DNA of 64,000 nucleotides from Kribbella sandramycini (GCF_013131805.1 NZ_JABJRC010000009.1:368917-432916), one strand, 5' to 3'. Numbered from the stretch's first letter, positions 24,123-33,234 are shown. Notes: generated by a model not told the origin, from the letters alone. A program made the numbers and translations.

Positions 24123-25295
24123 GTGGTCACCGACGCAACCAAGAAGCTCAGAGAGCCGGTCGCGTACATCCTGCTCGCTTTCGCCGGCCTGTTCGTCCTG
24201 GCCGCGCTGATCCGGCTGTTCGTCGGCGGCGCCGGTTTCACTGCCTCCGCCGGCAGCGTGCAAGGCACTCTCACCCCTCCCGGCATCCCCGCGTTGGTGC
24301 TGCTGACGGCGCTGGTCGCATCGGTCTGGCTGGTGAACGAGTCCGGTGAGCGCACCCAGAACGCGCGGACCGTCACGCTGGCCGCGCTGGCCATCACCGG
24401 CGTCGCTGCGCTGCTCGGCCTGATCACGGCGTTCGCCGGTTTCGCCGAGACCAGCACCGCCGGCCTGAAGGTCGTCGCGTTCGTCTGGGCGCTGGGTGGC
24501 CTGGCGCTGTACGGCGCTGCGGGCCTCTACGTCTTCAAGACCTTCCAGGGCCTCCCGGCTCCGGTGCGGGCCCCGAAGCCGGGTCAGTTTGCGCAGCAGG
24601 GCCAGTACGGCAACCAGTACGGCCAGCAGCAGCCGCAGTTCGGCGGTCAGCAGGGCTACGGGCAGCAGCAGGGGCAGTACGGCCAGCAAGGCCAGTACGA
24701 CCAGGGGCAGGCCCAGGGCGGTCAGTACGGCGGTTACGGCGCGGCAGCCGGTGCGGGCGCGGTTGCTGGTGCCGCTGGTGGGTACGCCGCTGCCCAGCAG
24801 GGTGGCGAGCAGCAGTGGCCGCAGGAGCAGGGCTGGAACCAGGGCGAGCAGCAGCAGGCCTGGTCTGCGAGCGACGCCGAGGCGCAGCCGCAGCAGCCGG
24901 CCGAGCAGGCCTGGTCCGCTGGTGGTCAGAACGCCGAGCCGACGCAGCAGTGGAGCTCCGAGGGCCAGCAGCAGTGGAGCGGCCAGGAGCAGCAGGCCGC
25001 CCAGTGGCCGCAGGAGCAGCAGCAGTGGTCGTCCGGTCAGGACTACCCGCAGTCCGAGTGGCCGTCGCAGGGTGAGCAGGCGCAGCCGGAGGCCCCGCAG
25101 GCTTGGCAGGGCGAGCAGCAGAGCTGGCCGGTCGAAGACGCTCCGGCTGCCGACGCGCCCGCCGCCGAGCAGCCGAAGGCCGAGGCCGCGCCGGACGAAA
25201 CCCGCGTGGATCCGCGGGTTTCCGAGGGTGACAAGGACGACCAGAACCAGCAGCAGGGCCAGGGGCAGCAGGGCTGGTGGTCGCAGCCGTCCTGA
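24123..25295 (+). CDS. Four-helix membrane protein with Gln/Trp-rich tail
   Basis: 390 residues. The first ~145 residues contain four hydrophobic helices (about 13-33, 55-75, 82-105 and 115-135). The remaining ~245 residues are low-complexity: QYGQQ repeats, an Ala-Gly patch, then repeated QQWS/QWPQEQ units and an acidic end. No enzyme motif. Glutamine-rich tails of this sort may mediate self-association or wall contacts; that is speculation. GTG 24123 has GAGGAG six bases upstream. It is followed at 25407 by a strong terminator. Confidence 0.72.
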   Translation: MVTDATKKLREPVAYILLAFAGLFVLAALIRLFVGGAGFTASAGSVQGTLTPPGIPALVLLTALVASVWLVNESGERTQNARTVTLAALAITGVAALLGLITAFAGFAETSTAGLKVVAFVWALGGLALYGAAGLYVFKTFQGLPAPVRAPKPGQFAQQGQYGNQYGQQQPQFGGQQGYGQQQGQYGQQGQYDQGQAQGGQYGGYGAAAGAGAVAGAAGGYAAAQQGGEQQWPQEQGWNQGEQQQAWSASDAEAQPQQPAEQAWSAGGQNAEPTQQWSSEGQQQWSGQEQQAAQWPQEQQQWSSGQDYPQSEWPSQGEQAQPEAPQAWQGEQQSWPVEDAPAADAPAAEQPKAEAAPDETRVDPRVSEGDKDDQNQQQGQGQQGWWSQPS

Positions 25296-25406
25296 TCGGG
25301 AACTCTTCCTGAGCAGGCAGCGAAAAGGCAGCAAGCCTTTGCCGCGATACCGGATCCGGCAGACCTGAAACAAGTTCAGCGAACTTCACGCGCTACCACA
25401 AGATGA

Positions 25407-25441
25407 CGAGAGGCCTGTGTACACAGGCCTCTCGTTGTTTT
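25407..25441 (+). terminator. Intrinsic terminator (perfect 28-bp palindrome plus T-tract)
   Basis: A palindrome with two 14-base arms meeting at 25420/25421 (arm starts CGAGAGGCCTGTGT) followed by TTGTTTT at 25435-25441. Ends the transcript of the Gln-rich membrane protein and insulates whiB. Because the arms abut, the apical bases must open to form a loop. Confidence 0.85.
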
Positions 25442-25480
25442 GCAGCCATGTTGCGGATGATGCCAATAGCAGACCACGGC

Positions 25481-25509
25481 TTGACTTTCGTGGATTGCAG
25501 GAATGTAAT
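25481..25509 (+). promoter_or_regulatory. Vegetative-type promoter of whiB
   Basis: TTGACT (25481-25486), a 17-base spacer, then TGTAAT (25504-25509): five of six matches in each hexamer to the principal sigma-factor consensus. The implied 5' UTR is about 120 bases before GTG 25638. The rest of the 25296-25637 gap holds the terminator and nothing else recognisable. Confidence 0.65.
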
Positions 25510-25637
25510 TTCAACCGTGTCGTTCGTTGGACACTCGGTATCGGGGACCGTTGCAGAGCGCAGGACGGACGAGGTCAGGCATGTGGACCGCAAACCCACA
25601 TGTACAGGGGAACGAACAGGGTCGAGGAGGTCGGACC

Positions 25638-25904
25638 GTGACAGAGAGCCTGATGGCGATTGTCGACGGTGAGGCGATCGAGGAGGAGCCGAACTGGCAG
25701 GAACGGGCGCTGTGCGCCCAGACCGACCCAGAGGCGTTCTTCCCGGAGAAGGGCGGGTCAACCCGCGAGGCGAAGAAGGTGTGCCTCGGGTGCGACGTCC
25801 GCGGGGAGTGCCTGGAGTACGCGCTGCACAACGACGAACGCTTCGGAATTTGGGGCGGGCTGTCGGAGCGTGAGCGCCGCAAGCTGAAGAAGAGGGCCGT
25901 CTGA
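25638..25904 (+). CDS. whiB2: WhiB-family iron-sulfur transcription factor (WhiB2/WhmD-like)
   Basis: 88 residues. Four cysteines, C26, C49, C52 and C58 (C-x22-C-x2-C-x5-C), would hold a 4Fe-4S cluster; the turn motif GIWGG is at 70-74, followed by basic RRKLKK for DNA contact. WhiB proteins bind the sigma-factor region 4 and adjust division and stress genes. The place next to fbiA/fbiB matches mycobacterial whiB2 (whmD), which is needed for septation; that assignment rests on context. GTG 25638 is set by GAGGAGGT (25624-25631). Confidence 0.88.
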   Translation: MTESLMAIVDGEAIEEEPNWQERALCAQTDPEAFFPEKGGSTREAKKVCLGCDVRGECLEYALHNDERFGIWGGLSERERRKLKKRAV

Positions 25905-25945
25905 CGGTCTGAGCAGAAGCCGCCACACAACTTCACACGATCTTT

Positions 25946-25993
25946 CCGCGAGGCCCCGGGGGACCACCTGTCACCGGGGCCCGCGGCTTTTCC
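25946..25993 (+). terminator. Terminator after whiB
   Basis: Stem 25946-25959 with 25974-25986 (one bulged A), loop of 14 bases, followed by CTTTTCC. It separates whiB from the glycosyltransferase operon. Confidence 0.75.
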
Positions 25994-26045
25994 GAAGGCT
26001 CCCGGCGCGGCTGTATGGTGACCCAGACCGTCCGTACCGACCGAG

Positions 26046-28973
26046 GTGTCACTGCGCCGCATGGAACAAGAAGCTCCGGCCGGCTGGGAGTTCTTCGACT
26101 CCGTCGACTTCCCGACCGACCACATCGACGACCCGATGGGTCGCCCGCGGATCAGGCACGTCGTCACCGCGGTGGTGGTCGGGCACGAAGGCGCCGCCTG
26201 GTTGCCGCGGCTGTCCGAGGCGCTCTGGGCGCTGAACCCGCGCCCCGACCGGCTGATCGCGGTCGACACCGGCTCCACCGACGAGACGGCCGAGCTGCTG
26301 GCCGCGATGCCCGGCGTCGAGCCGGTCGTCAGCGTCTCCGCCCGGACGGGTTTCGGTACGGCGGTCTCCCGCGGCGTCGAGGCGGTCGGTTTCGCGCCGA
26401 TCCCGTCGCCCTACGGCCCGTACGGCGATGACGCGCAGATCCCGGTCGTCGAATGGCTGTGGCTGCTGCACGACGACTGCGCGCCGGCGCCGAAGGCCCT
26501 GGAGAAGCTGTTGCTCCAGGCCACTACCGCGCCCGACGTCGGGATCTGGGGCCCGAAGCTGCGGCTCTGGCCGCGGGACCGCGAGCTGCTCGAGGTCGGC
26601 GTCACGACGTCGCTGGGCGGCCGCCGCGACACCGGCATCGAGAGCGGTGAGCTCGACCAGGGCCAGCACGACCAGCCGCGGAACGTGCTCGCCGTCAGCT
26701 CGGCCGGCATGCTCGTCCGGCGCGACGTGTGGGAGTCGCTGCGCGGTTTCGACCCGCGGCTGCCCATGTTCCGCGACGACATCGACTTCGGCTGGCGCGC
26801 GAGCCGGGCCGGCTACCAGGTCGGCGTCGCTCCTGACGCGGTCGTCTACCACGCCCAGGCCGCCGCGACCGGTGAGCGGGCGCTGGCGGGCACGCGGCGG
26901 CATGCGTACCAGCTCGACCGCGCCCACGCCTACTACACGGTCCTGGCGAACGCACCGGGCAAGCTGGTGCCGCTGCTGATCCTGCGCTTCCTGCTGGGCA
27001 CGATCCTGCGCTCGGTCTGGTTCCTGCTCGGTAAGACGCCGTCCGGCGCCGTCGACGAATGGACGGCGCTGCTCGGTACCGTCCTGGCCGGCGGCTGGAC
27101 GCAGGCCCGTAAGGACCGCCGCAGTCTGGACCGCGTCCCGTACGAGGACATCAAGGGCCTTTTCTCCCGGTCGGTCAACGCGCTCCGGCACAACCTGGAG
27201 GAGACCACCAGCACGATCTCCGAGCGGATCCGCGAAGCCTGGGCGGATGAGCCCGAGGAGCAGGTCGTCACCACTGCCCGGCGTGCGAAGAGCACCGCGC
27301 GGGTAGCGGTAGACCAGCCGCGCTGGCGGCGGCAGCTGATCCGGCGGCCGTTCCTGGTCGCGTGGGTCGTGCTGGCGCTCGGTTCGTTCGTTGCGGCCCG
27401 CAGTCTGATCGGCAGCGGCGTCCTGCGGTCCAGCCTGCTGCTGCCGGCACATGAGAGCTTGGGCGCGTTGTGGCATGCCGCCGCGTCCGCTCCGCCCGGG
27501 GTGACGCCGCCTGCCTGGCTGGCGCAGTTCTGGGCGTTCTCCACGGTCATGTTCGGCCCGTCCGGCGCGACGAACATTCTGTTGCTCGGCGCGGTCCCGC
27601 TGGCTGGGCTTGCGGCCTGGGCTCTGCTGCGGTCGTTCATCGTCGACCGGGTCGCGCGAGCGTGGGGCGCCTCGGCGTACGGCATCGCTGTCTTCACGAA
27701 CGGCGCCATCACACAGGGCCGGCTCGGGACGGTCGTCGCGGCGATCGTGCTGCCGCTGCTGGGCGCCGCGGTGCATACTGTGGCGCGGCGGCGGCGGGTG
27801 ATCATCCAGGGCAGTTGGCGGGCCGCCTGGTTCGCAGGTATCTGCCAAGCCGTGCTGTTCGCGTTCACGCCGGCGCTGGGTGTGCTGGTCGGCATCACGC
27901 TGGTGATCGGCGCCGTGCTCGGTCTGGGGTGGCGGCGACAGGGCCGCCAGTTGGTGTTCTCCGTCGTCCTCGGCATGGTGCTGGTGCTGCCGTGGACGAT
28001 TCAGCTCGTGCTGCACCCGTCGCTACTCGGTCAGGAGGCCGGTGGCCGTCCGACGGCTGCGATCGGTCCGGGCGACAGCCTGGCGCATCTCCTGACCGGT
28101 ACGCCGGTTGGCGGGCCGACTCCGTGGTGGTTCGCGCTGCCGCTGATTCTGGTCGCTCTGGTCAGCCTGGTGCGCGAGTCGCGGCAGCGGTACGAGCTGC
28201 TCGGCTGGGCGGCCGCTCTGGCCGGTCTGGTCGGAACGCTGGTCGCCAGCCGGCTCGGCGGCGGTAGCGGCCCGCTGATGTTCCTGATGACCGCGGGCTG
28301 GATCGTGGCCGTCACGGTCGCCTGGGACGCTGTCGGCAAGACGAGCGACCTGATCGCGCAGGGCGTGCTGGGCCTGGTTCTGGTCACGACGATCATCACC
28401 TCTGGTTTCTGGCTCGTCCGCGGGATGGATGGGCCGCTGTTCCGCGGCCCGGCTCAGGACCTGCCGGCGTACCTCGTGGCCGCGCAAGGCCCGCCGACGG
28501 AGAACTCGATTCTCGTCGTCCGTAAGACGACCGGCGGCGCGATGCGGTACACCCTGGTCAAGGACGGCGGCCCGCGGATGGGTGCGGTCGAGGCCGCGCC
28601 GAAACCCGAGCAGAGCAAGCCGATCACCGACGTCCTGTCGACACTCGGCGGTGGCGGCTCAGGTGAAGAGGGCCGTCAGTTGGCCGCGCTGGCGGTCGAC
28701 TACGTCTACCTCCCGGCTCCGGTCGATGCGACGCTGCAGTCGACGCTCGACTCGCTGCCCGGTCTGACGCGCGCCTCTGCCAACGAAGGGGATGCGTCGT
28801 GGCTGGTGGACAGATCGGCCGGCACGGGCGAGTCGCCGCTGAAGGACGTCACGCACAGCTTCTGGCGCATCCTCGGCCTGATCGGCTGGATCATCGCGCT
28901 GGTCTTCTGTCTGCCGACCGTCCGGCGGACTGTCGCCGTCCCGCACGGCACCCACGCTAGGAGAGACCGATGA
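26046..28973 (+). CDS. Family 2 glycosyltransferase fused to a multi-pass membrane domain
   Basis: 975 residues. The N-terminal GT-A domain (about 38-270) has DTGSTDE at 74-80, LHDDCAP with the metal-binding DD near 140, and the acceptor-side FRDDIDFGWR. A membrane-associated linker follows, then from about residue 430 roughly ten transmembrane helices, and an extracytoplasmic segment near 780-930. It probably transfers a sugar to a lipid carrier or envelope acceptor; donor and acceptor are unknown. Conserved in actinobacteria beside whiB and DUF5719. GTG 26046 or ATG 26061 may be the start. It overlaps the next gene by ATGA. Confidence 0.78.
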   Translation: MSLRRMEQEAPAGWEFFDSVDFPTDHIDDPMGRPRIRHVVTAVVVGHEGAAWLPRLSEALWALNPRPDRLIAVDTGSTDETAELLAAMPGVEPVVSVSARTGFGTAVSRGVEAVGFAPIPSPYGPYGDDAQIPVVEWLWLLHDDCAPAPKALEKLLLQATTAPDVGIWGPKLRLWPRDRELLEVGVTTSLGGRRDTGIESGELDQGQHDQPRNVLAVSSAGMLVRRDVWESLRGFDPRLPMFRDDIDFGWRASRAGYQVGVAPDAVVYHAQAAATGERALAGTRRHAYQLDRAHAYYTVLANAPGKLVPLLILRFLLGTILRSVWFLLGKTPSGAVDEWTALLGTVLAGGWTQARKDRRSLDRVPYEDIKGLFSRSVNALRHNLEETTSTISERIREAWADEPEEQVVTTARRAKSTARVAVDQPRWRRQLIRRPFLVAWVVLALGSFVAARSLIGSGVLRSSLLLPAHESLGALWHAAASAPPGVTPPAWLAQFWAFSTVMFGPSGATNILLLGAVPLAGLAAWALLRSFIVDRVARAWGASAYGIAVFTNGAITQGRLGTVVAAIVLPLLGAAVHTVARRRRVIIQGSWRAAWFAGICQAVLFAFTPALGVLVGITLVIGAVLGLGWRRQGRQLVFSVVLGMVLVLPWTIQLVLHPSLLGQEAGGRPTAAIGPGDSLAHLLTGTPVGGPTPWWFALPLILVALVSLVRESRQRYELLGWAAALAGLVGTLVASRLGGGSGPLMFLMTAGWIVAVTVAWDAVGKTSDLIAQGVLGLVLVTTIITSGFWLVRGMDGPLFRGPAQDLPAYLVAAQGPPTENSILVVRKTTGGAMRYTLVKDGGPRMGAVEAAPKPEQSKPITDVLSTLGGGGSGEEGRQLAALAVDYVYLPAPVDATLQSTLDSLPGLTRASANEGDASWLVDRSAGTGESPLKDVTHSFWRILGLIGWIIALVFCLPTVRRTVAVPHGTHARRDR

Positions 28974-30454
28974 GCGGCCTGCTGTCGGATCCGCGCGCCC
29001 GGCTCGGCATCTGCGTGCTGGCGATCGCTGCCGTCGGCGGGCTCGCCGTCGTCACGCAGCCGAAGAAGCCGGATGTCTCGCCGACGGCGGCCGCGCAGTC
29101 CCCGGCCCGCTCGGTGGTCAACCGCGCGGCGCTCGCCTGCCCGGCGCTGACCGCGGGCAAGCAGACCGCCGTGGTGAACGCCGTCGCCCCGACGCTGCCC
29201 GAGGGCACGCCGACGGCGGCCGGCGAGGAGCAGCCGCTGTCGATCACGCCCCTCGGCAAGGACCCGGCGCCGGTCGGGTCGGTCCTCGTCCGCAACAAGA
29301 TCGCCGCGACGACGCCGTCCGCCCAGCCGAAGACGCTGTCGATCGTCGGCACCGGTCCGCTCGCGGCCGGCACGGTCGGCACCAGCACGGCGACTGCGAC
29401 GACGGGTGCGAACCAGGGGATGGCGAGCGCGCCGTGCCAGGCGCCCGGCTCCGACTTCTGGTTCGTCGGCGCGTCGACGGCGAACGACCGCCGCGACGTC
29501 CTGACGCTCACCAACCTGGACAGCGTCAACGCCGCGGTCAACGTGACGATCTTCTCGAACAAGGGCCAACTGGAGCTCCCGGCCACCCGGGGCATCGTCG
29601 TCGCCGCGCACTCGACGACCGAGGTCTTCCTCGGGCAGTTCGCGCGCAGCCAGAAGGACCTCGCGCTGCACGTCGAGTCGACCGGTGGACGGGTGGCGCC
29701 CGCGTTGCGCAGTAACGCGGCCAAGGCCGACAAGAGCCCCGGCGGCGTCGACTGGATCGGCCCGTCGGCCGCCCCGGCGAACAAGGTGTTCGTCCCGGCC
29801 GTCGCCCCCGGCGCCGGTGCCCGGACGCTCATCGTGGCCAACCCGACCGACCTGCAGGCGACCATCGGCGTCACCGTGAACGGCCCGAACGGCCCGTTCA
29901 AGCCGGCCGGCCAGGAGAGCGTCCGCCTGCCTGCGGGGGCCGTTGTCGCGATCCCGCTCCAGGTGGTGCTGAAGGGTGACGCCAGCGCGATCAGCCTGAC
30001 CTCGGACCAGCCGATCACCGCCTCGGTGCGGATGGTCGACAAGAGCGGCGAGGACTTCGCCTCGACCGGCTCGTCGGATCCGCTCCGCGGCCCGGGCTAC
30101 GTCGTCCTACCGCCGCACGCGCAGCCGGCCACGCTGCAGCTGACCGCCCTGGAGAAGCCCGCCAGCCTCAAGCTGGAGCTGCGGGACGCCAGCGGCAAGG
30201 TGCTGCAGACGCGGACAGTAGATGTCTCGGGTGGCACGACCGTTCCGATCCAGCTGAAGGCGCAGACCAAGCCGACCTACCTGACCGTCGAGCAGACGCG
30301 CGGCTCGCTGATCGCGGGTGTCACTCTGACGCCCCCGGCGAAGGCAGACAGCGACGCCGTGGCTCAGATGGCCGCCTGGCCGTTGAACACGTCGCTGGTC
30401 TTCCGGGCGCAGCTGGGCGCGCAGCCCGACGTCCGGGCCGCCCTGGGCAACTAG
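28970..30454 (+). CDS. DUF5719 membrane-anchored protein
   Basis: 494 residues with a single N-terminal transmembrane helix (about 9-25) and a large extracytoplasmic portion made of Ala/Thr/Val-rich beta-sandwich-like segments; two cysteines (ALACPAL and SAPCQAP) could pair. It matches the DUF5719 family that accompanies this glycosyltransferase in actinobacteria, which suggests that the two act together in envelope glycan assembly (inference). ATG 28970 overlaps the upstream stop. Its TAG and the TAG of the convergent DUF3499 gene share CTAG at 30451-30454. Confidence 0.75.
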   Translation: MSGLLSDPRARLGICVLAIAAVGGLAVVTQPKKPDVSPTAAAQSPARSVVNRAALACPALTAGKQTAVVNAVAPTLPEGTPTAAGEEQPLSITPLGKDPAPVGSVLVRNKIAATTPSAQPKTLSIVGTGPLAAGTVGTSTATATTGANQGMASAPCQAPGSDFWFVGASTANDRRDVLTLTNLDSVNAAVNVTIFSNKGQLELPATRGIVVAAHSTTEVFLGQFARSQKDLALHVESTGGRVAPALRSNAAKADKSPGGVDWIGPSAAPANKVFVPAVAPGAGARTLIVANPTDLQATIGVTVNGPNGPFKPAGQESVRLPAGAVVAIPLQVVLKGDASAISLTSDQPITASVRMVDKSGEDFASTGSSDPLRGPGYVVLPPHAQPATLQLTALEKPASLKLELRDASGKVLQTRTVDVSGGTTVPIQLKAQTKPTYLTVEQTRGSLIAGVTLTPPAKADSDAVAQMAAWPLNTSLVFRAQLGAQPDVRAALGN

Positions 30455-30834
30455 CCCTCTGAGGTGTTGGCGCCCGGGTCCTGCAGCATGCGCAGGTGGC
30501 CGCGGCGGGCCACCTCGACCGGCGCGCCTGGTACGTCCTGGCCGGGCTCGCGACGCGGCAGCGGGCGCGCAGCCTCGCGGACGGCGTTCGCCAGCGCCTC
30601 CAGGTCGTCGGACGACGGACCGGCGGCGGCCGGGTCCGGAGCGAGGCGGATGACCTCCCAGCCGTTCGGCGCGGTGAGGCGGTCGGCGTGGTCGGCGCAG
30701 AGGTCGTAGCAGTGCGGTTCGGCGTACGTCGCGAGCGGACCGAGGACGCAGGTCGAGTCGGCGTAGACGTAGGTGAGCGTCGAAACGGCCGGCTGATGAC
30801 AGGCGGCGCGCGAACAGATCCTGGCGATGCTCAC
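30451..30834 (-). CDS. DUF3499 putative zinc-ribbon protein
   Basis: 127 residues. Cysteines C7 and C12, then C42, C46 and H49 (PHCYDLCADH) form a plausible zinc site, plus C29. It is actinobacteria-specific, function unknown, and always found near whiB2/manB. A disordered charged C-terminus follows. It is convergent with DUF5719 with no gap, and divergent from the zincin-like gene with only about 30 bases between, so the two probably share a compact divergent promoter. Confidence 0.78.
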   Translation of the reverse strand: MSIARICSRAACHQPAVSTLTYVYADSTCVLGPLATYAEPHCYDLCADHADRLTAPNGWEVIRLAPDPAAAGPSSDDLEALANAVREAARPLPRREPGQDVPGAPVEVARRGHLRMLQDPGANTSEG

Positions 30835-30865
30835 GACCAGACGTTACCCCCACTAGGCTGAGCGT

Positions 30866-31312
30866 GTGACCGAGGCTCGCCGTCATCGCAGGCACATCGA
30901 CCGCCATGGGCGCGGCATGCTCGGCCCGATCAGCCGGCCGAGCTCCTTCGCGCCGCGCGGGCTGCCGCTGCAACGCTCCGCCGCCGCCCAGTTCGACGAG
31001 GTGGTCGCGATCGAGGTGACGCGCCTGGAGAAACGGCTGCCGCAGGTGGTGGCCCGGGTCGAGTTCGCCATCGAGGACGTCCCCAACCTCGACCTGGACG
31101 CGACCGAGATCCCGCTCACCCACGCCACCGGCGGCACCTCGCACGAGCCGTACCGGATCGTCGTCTTCCGGCGCCCGATCGAGCTCCGCGCCGAGCGGTC
31201 CGGGGCCGGGCTGGCCTGGCTGGTGCGCTCCGCGCTGGTGCTCGAGCTGGCCGATGTGCTCGCGCTGTCACCCGAGCAGATCGATCCGGAGTTCGACGCC
31301 GACGAGGAGTGA
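30866..31312 (+). CDS. Zincin-like (metallopeptidase-family) protein lacking the HExxH motif
   Basis: 148 residues. The middle (about 43-140) resembles the DUF1025/Zincin_1 family, including VEFAIEDVP and YRIVVFRRPIELRA. At the place of the zinc-binding HExxH the sequence is LELAD (126-130): both histidines are missing while the Glu remains. It is therefore unlikely to be a zinc peptidase and may be a structural or binding protein. A TAGGCT -10 element lies just before GTG 30866, suggesting a leaderless transcript. Neighbour of DUF3499, as in other actinobacteria. Confidence 0.75.
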   Translation: MTEARRHRRHIDRHGRGMLGPISRPSSFAPRGLPLQRSAAAQFDEVVAIEVTRLEKRLPQVVARVEFAIEDVPNLDLDATEIPLTHATGGTSHEPYRIVVFRRPIELRAERSGAGLAWLVRSALVLELADVLALSPEQIDPEFDADEE

Positions 31313-31372
31313 ACCCGCCGTACCAACTGACGGCACAGGGGATGACAACGTTGCAACGGGTGGTACAGGATC

Positions 31373-32467
31373 GTGCGTGTGAACGATCGAAAACTGCGCG
31401 TCGGAGTCGTCGGACTGGGTTTTGCGGGCCGCACCGCACTGGAGGCGTTCTCGGAGCTGCCTGATGTCGAAGTGATCGCGCTGGCCGGTCTGGAGAAGGA
31501 CCTGCTGACCAGCCTGGGCGAGAAGCACGGCGTCCCGCACCTGTACGAGAAGTGGGAGGACCTGATCCGGACCGAGGGTCTGGACGCGGTCAGCATCGGT
31601 ACGCCGACGCAGCTGCACGCCCCGATCGCCCTGGCGGCGTTCGAGCGGGGTCTGCACGTGTTGTCGGAGAAGCCTCTGGCCCGCACGGTGGCCGAGGGCG
31701 CGGCAATGGTCGAGGCCTCGAAACAGGCCGGCCGGGTGCTCAAGGTGGTCTTCAACCACCGCGAGCGCGGTGATGTGGTCGCGCTGAAGCACCAGATCGA
31801 CGAGGGCCAGCTGGGCCGGATCTACTACGCCAAGGCGCACTGGATGCGGCGCAACGGCATCCCCGGGATGGGCGGCTGGTTCACCAACCGGGAGCTGTCC
31901 GGTGGCGGCCCGCTGATCGACCTGGGCGTCCACATCCTCGACATGGCGCTGCACCTGCTGGGCGAGCCGCAGGTGACCACAGTGTCGGCGAACACATTCG
32001 CCGAGCTCGGCCCGCGCGGCCGCGGCAGTGTAAGCAGTGCGGAGCGTCCGACCGTCGACACGCTCGGTTCGAAGTTCGAGGTCGAGGACCTGGCGACGGC
32101 GTACCTGCGGCTGGAGGGCGGCGGCGCTCTGCAGCTGGAGACCAGCTGGGCGACGTACCGGGCGCCGGGGGACAACTTCGGTATCGAACTGTTCGGCACC
32201 GAGGGCGGCGCGAAGATCGACGTCCAGAACTACACGAACGACGACACGCTGCGGATCTTCACCGACGTGGCCGGCATCCCGGCCGAGGTGCGGCCCGCGA
32301 CCGGCGCCGGGCTCGGCCACCGCGGAGTGGTGCGCGAGTTCGTCCGGATCGTCCGCAGTGGTGAGTGGGAAGGGCACAACGGGTCCGAAGCGTTGCTGCG
32401 GACCGAGGTCATCGACGCCTGCTACGCCTCGGCGAAGGCGGGACGAGAGGTAGTACTCCATGGCTGA
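31373..32467 (+). CDS. Gfo/Idh/MocA-family sugar oxidoreductase
   Basis: 364 residues. N-terminal NAD(P) Rossmann fold with VGVVGLGFAG near residues 10-19, EKPLAR (catalytic Lys) near 97-102, and a C-terminal substrate domain with GGPLIDLGVHILDMALHL near 178. Probably oxidises a sugar or inositol-type polyol; substrate unknown. GTG 31379 has AGGA at an eight-base spacing and may be the true start rather than GTG 31373. It overlaps the ThuA-like gene by eight bases, a frequent pairing in sugar catabolism. Confidence 0.82.
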   Translation: MRVNDRKLRVGVVGLGFAGRTALEAFSELPDVEVIALAGLEKDLLTSLGEKHGVPHLYEKWEDLIRTEGLDAVSIGTPTQLHAPIALAAFERGLHVLSEKPLARTVAEGAAMVEASKQAGRVLKVVFNHRERGDVVALKHQIDEGQLGRIYYAKAHWMRRNGIPGMGGWFTNRELSGGGPLIDLGVHILDMALHLLGEPQVTTVSANTFAELGPRGRGSVSSAERPTVDTLGSKFEVEDLATAYLRLEGGGALQLETSWATYRAPGDNFGIELFGTEGGAKIDVQNYTNDDTLRIFTDVAGIPAEVRPATGAGLGHRGVVREFVRIVRSGEWEGHNGSEALLRTEVIDACYASAKAGREVVLHG

Positions 32468-33203
32468 ACCGATTCGCGTCACCGTCTGGGGCGAGAACGT
32501 CCACGAGGGTCGCGACGAGACCGTCCGCAAGCTCTACCCGGACACCATGCACGAAACGATCGCCTCCGCGCTGCGGGCCAAGCTGGGCCAGGACGTCGTC
32601 GTCCGCACGGCGTGGCTGCAGCAGGACCAGCACGGCCTCACCGAGGAGGTGCTGGCCGAGACCGACGTACTCACCTGGTGGGGGCACGCCGCGCACGACC
32701 AGGTCGACGACGCGGTCGTCGAGCGCGTCCAGCAGCACGTGCTGTCCGGCATGGGCCTGATCGCGCTGCACTCGGCGCACTTCAGCAAGATCTTCATCAA
32801 GCTGATGGGCACCACCTGCTCACTCGACTGGCGCGCCGAGAACGACCGCGAGCTGATCTGGACCGTCGCCCCCGGCCACCCGATCGCTCGCGGCATCCCG
32901 CACCCCCTGGTGATCGACCGGGAGGAGATGTACGGCGAGCTGTTCGACATCCCCCAGCCGGACGAGCTGGTCTTCATCAGCTCGTTCACCGGCGGCGAGG
33001 TGTTCCGCTCCGGCTGCACCTACCGCCGCGGCCAGGGCCGGGTCTTCTACTTCCGCCCTGGCGACCAGGAGTTCCCGACCTACCACCACGACGGCGTCCA
33101 GCAGGTGATCGCCAACGCGGTCGGTTGGGCCGCTCCGACCAGCCCGCGGCAGCTGCCGGTGGTGCACCACCGCAAGGACACGGGCTGGTTCGAGCGAGCC
33201 TGA
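32460..33203 (+). CDS. ThuA-like trehalose-utilisation family protein
   Basis: 247 residues with the class-I glutamine-amidotransferase-like ThuA fold: TWWGHAAHDQVDD near 73, GLIALHSAHFSK near 98-109, and YRRGQGRVFYFRPGDQEFPTYHH near the C-terminus. ThuA family members work with Gfo/Idh-type ThuB in trehalose or related disaccharide oxidation in rhizobia; here the same pairing is seen, but the sugar is unknown. ATG 32460 lies inside the end of the upstream gene. No signal peptide. Confidence 0.82.
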   Translation: MAEPIRVTVWGENVHEGRDETVRKLYPDTMHETIASALRAKLGQDVVVRTAWLQQDQHGLTEEVLAETDVLTWWGHAAHDQVDDAVVERVQQHVLSGMGLIALHSAHFSKIFIKLMGTTCSLDWRAENDRELIWTVAPGHPIARGIPHPLVIDREEMYGELFDIPQPDELVFISSFTGGEVFRSGCTYRRGQGRVFYFRPGDQEFPTYHHDGVQQVIANAVGWAAPTSPRQLPVVHHRKDTGWFERA

Positions 33204-33228
33204 AATACGGTTTGGCGCGTGGTCCGGA

Positions 33229-33234
33229 TAGGGT
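33229..33234 (+). promoter_or_regulatory. -10 element of leaderless manB
   Basis: TAGGGT ends six bases before ATG 33241, with no Shine-Dalgarno. It would start the manB-trm112-SIS-manA operon on the start codon. Confidence 0.45.

Noticed and set aside
26049..28016. A minus-strand open frame of about 650 codons opposite the glycosyltransferase
   Set aside because: Gln/Arg/Asp-rich shadow of a gene with clear GT2 motifs.
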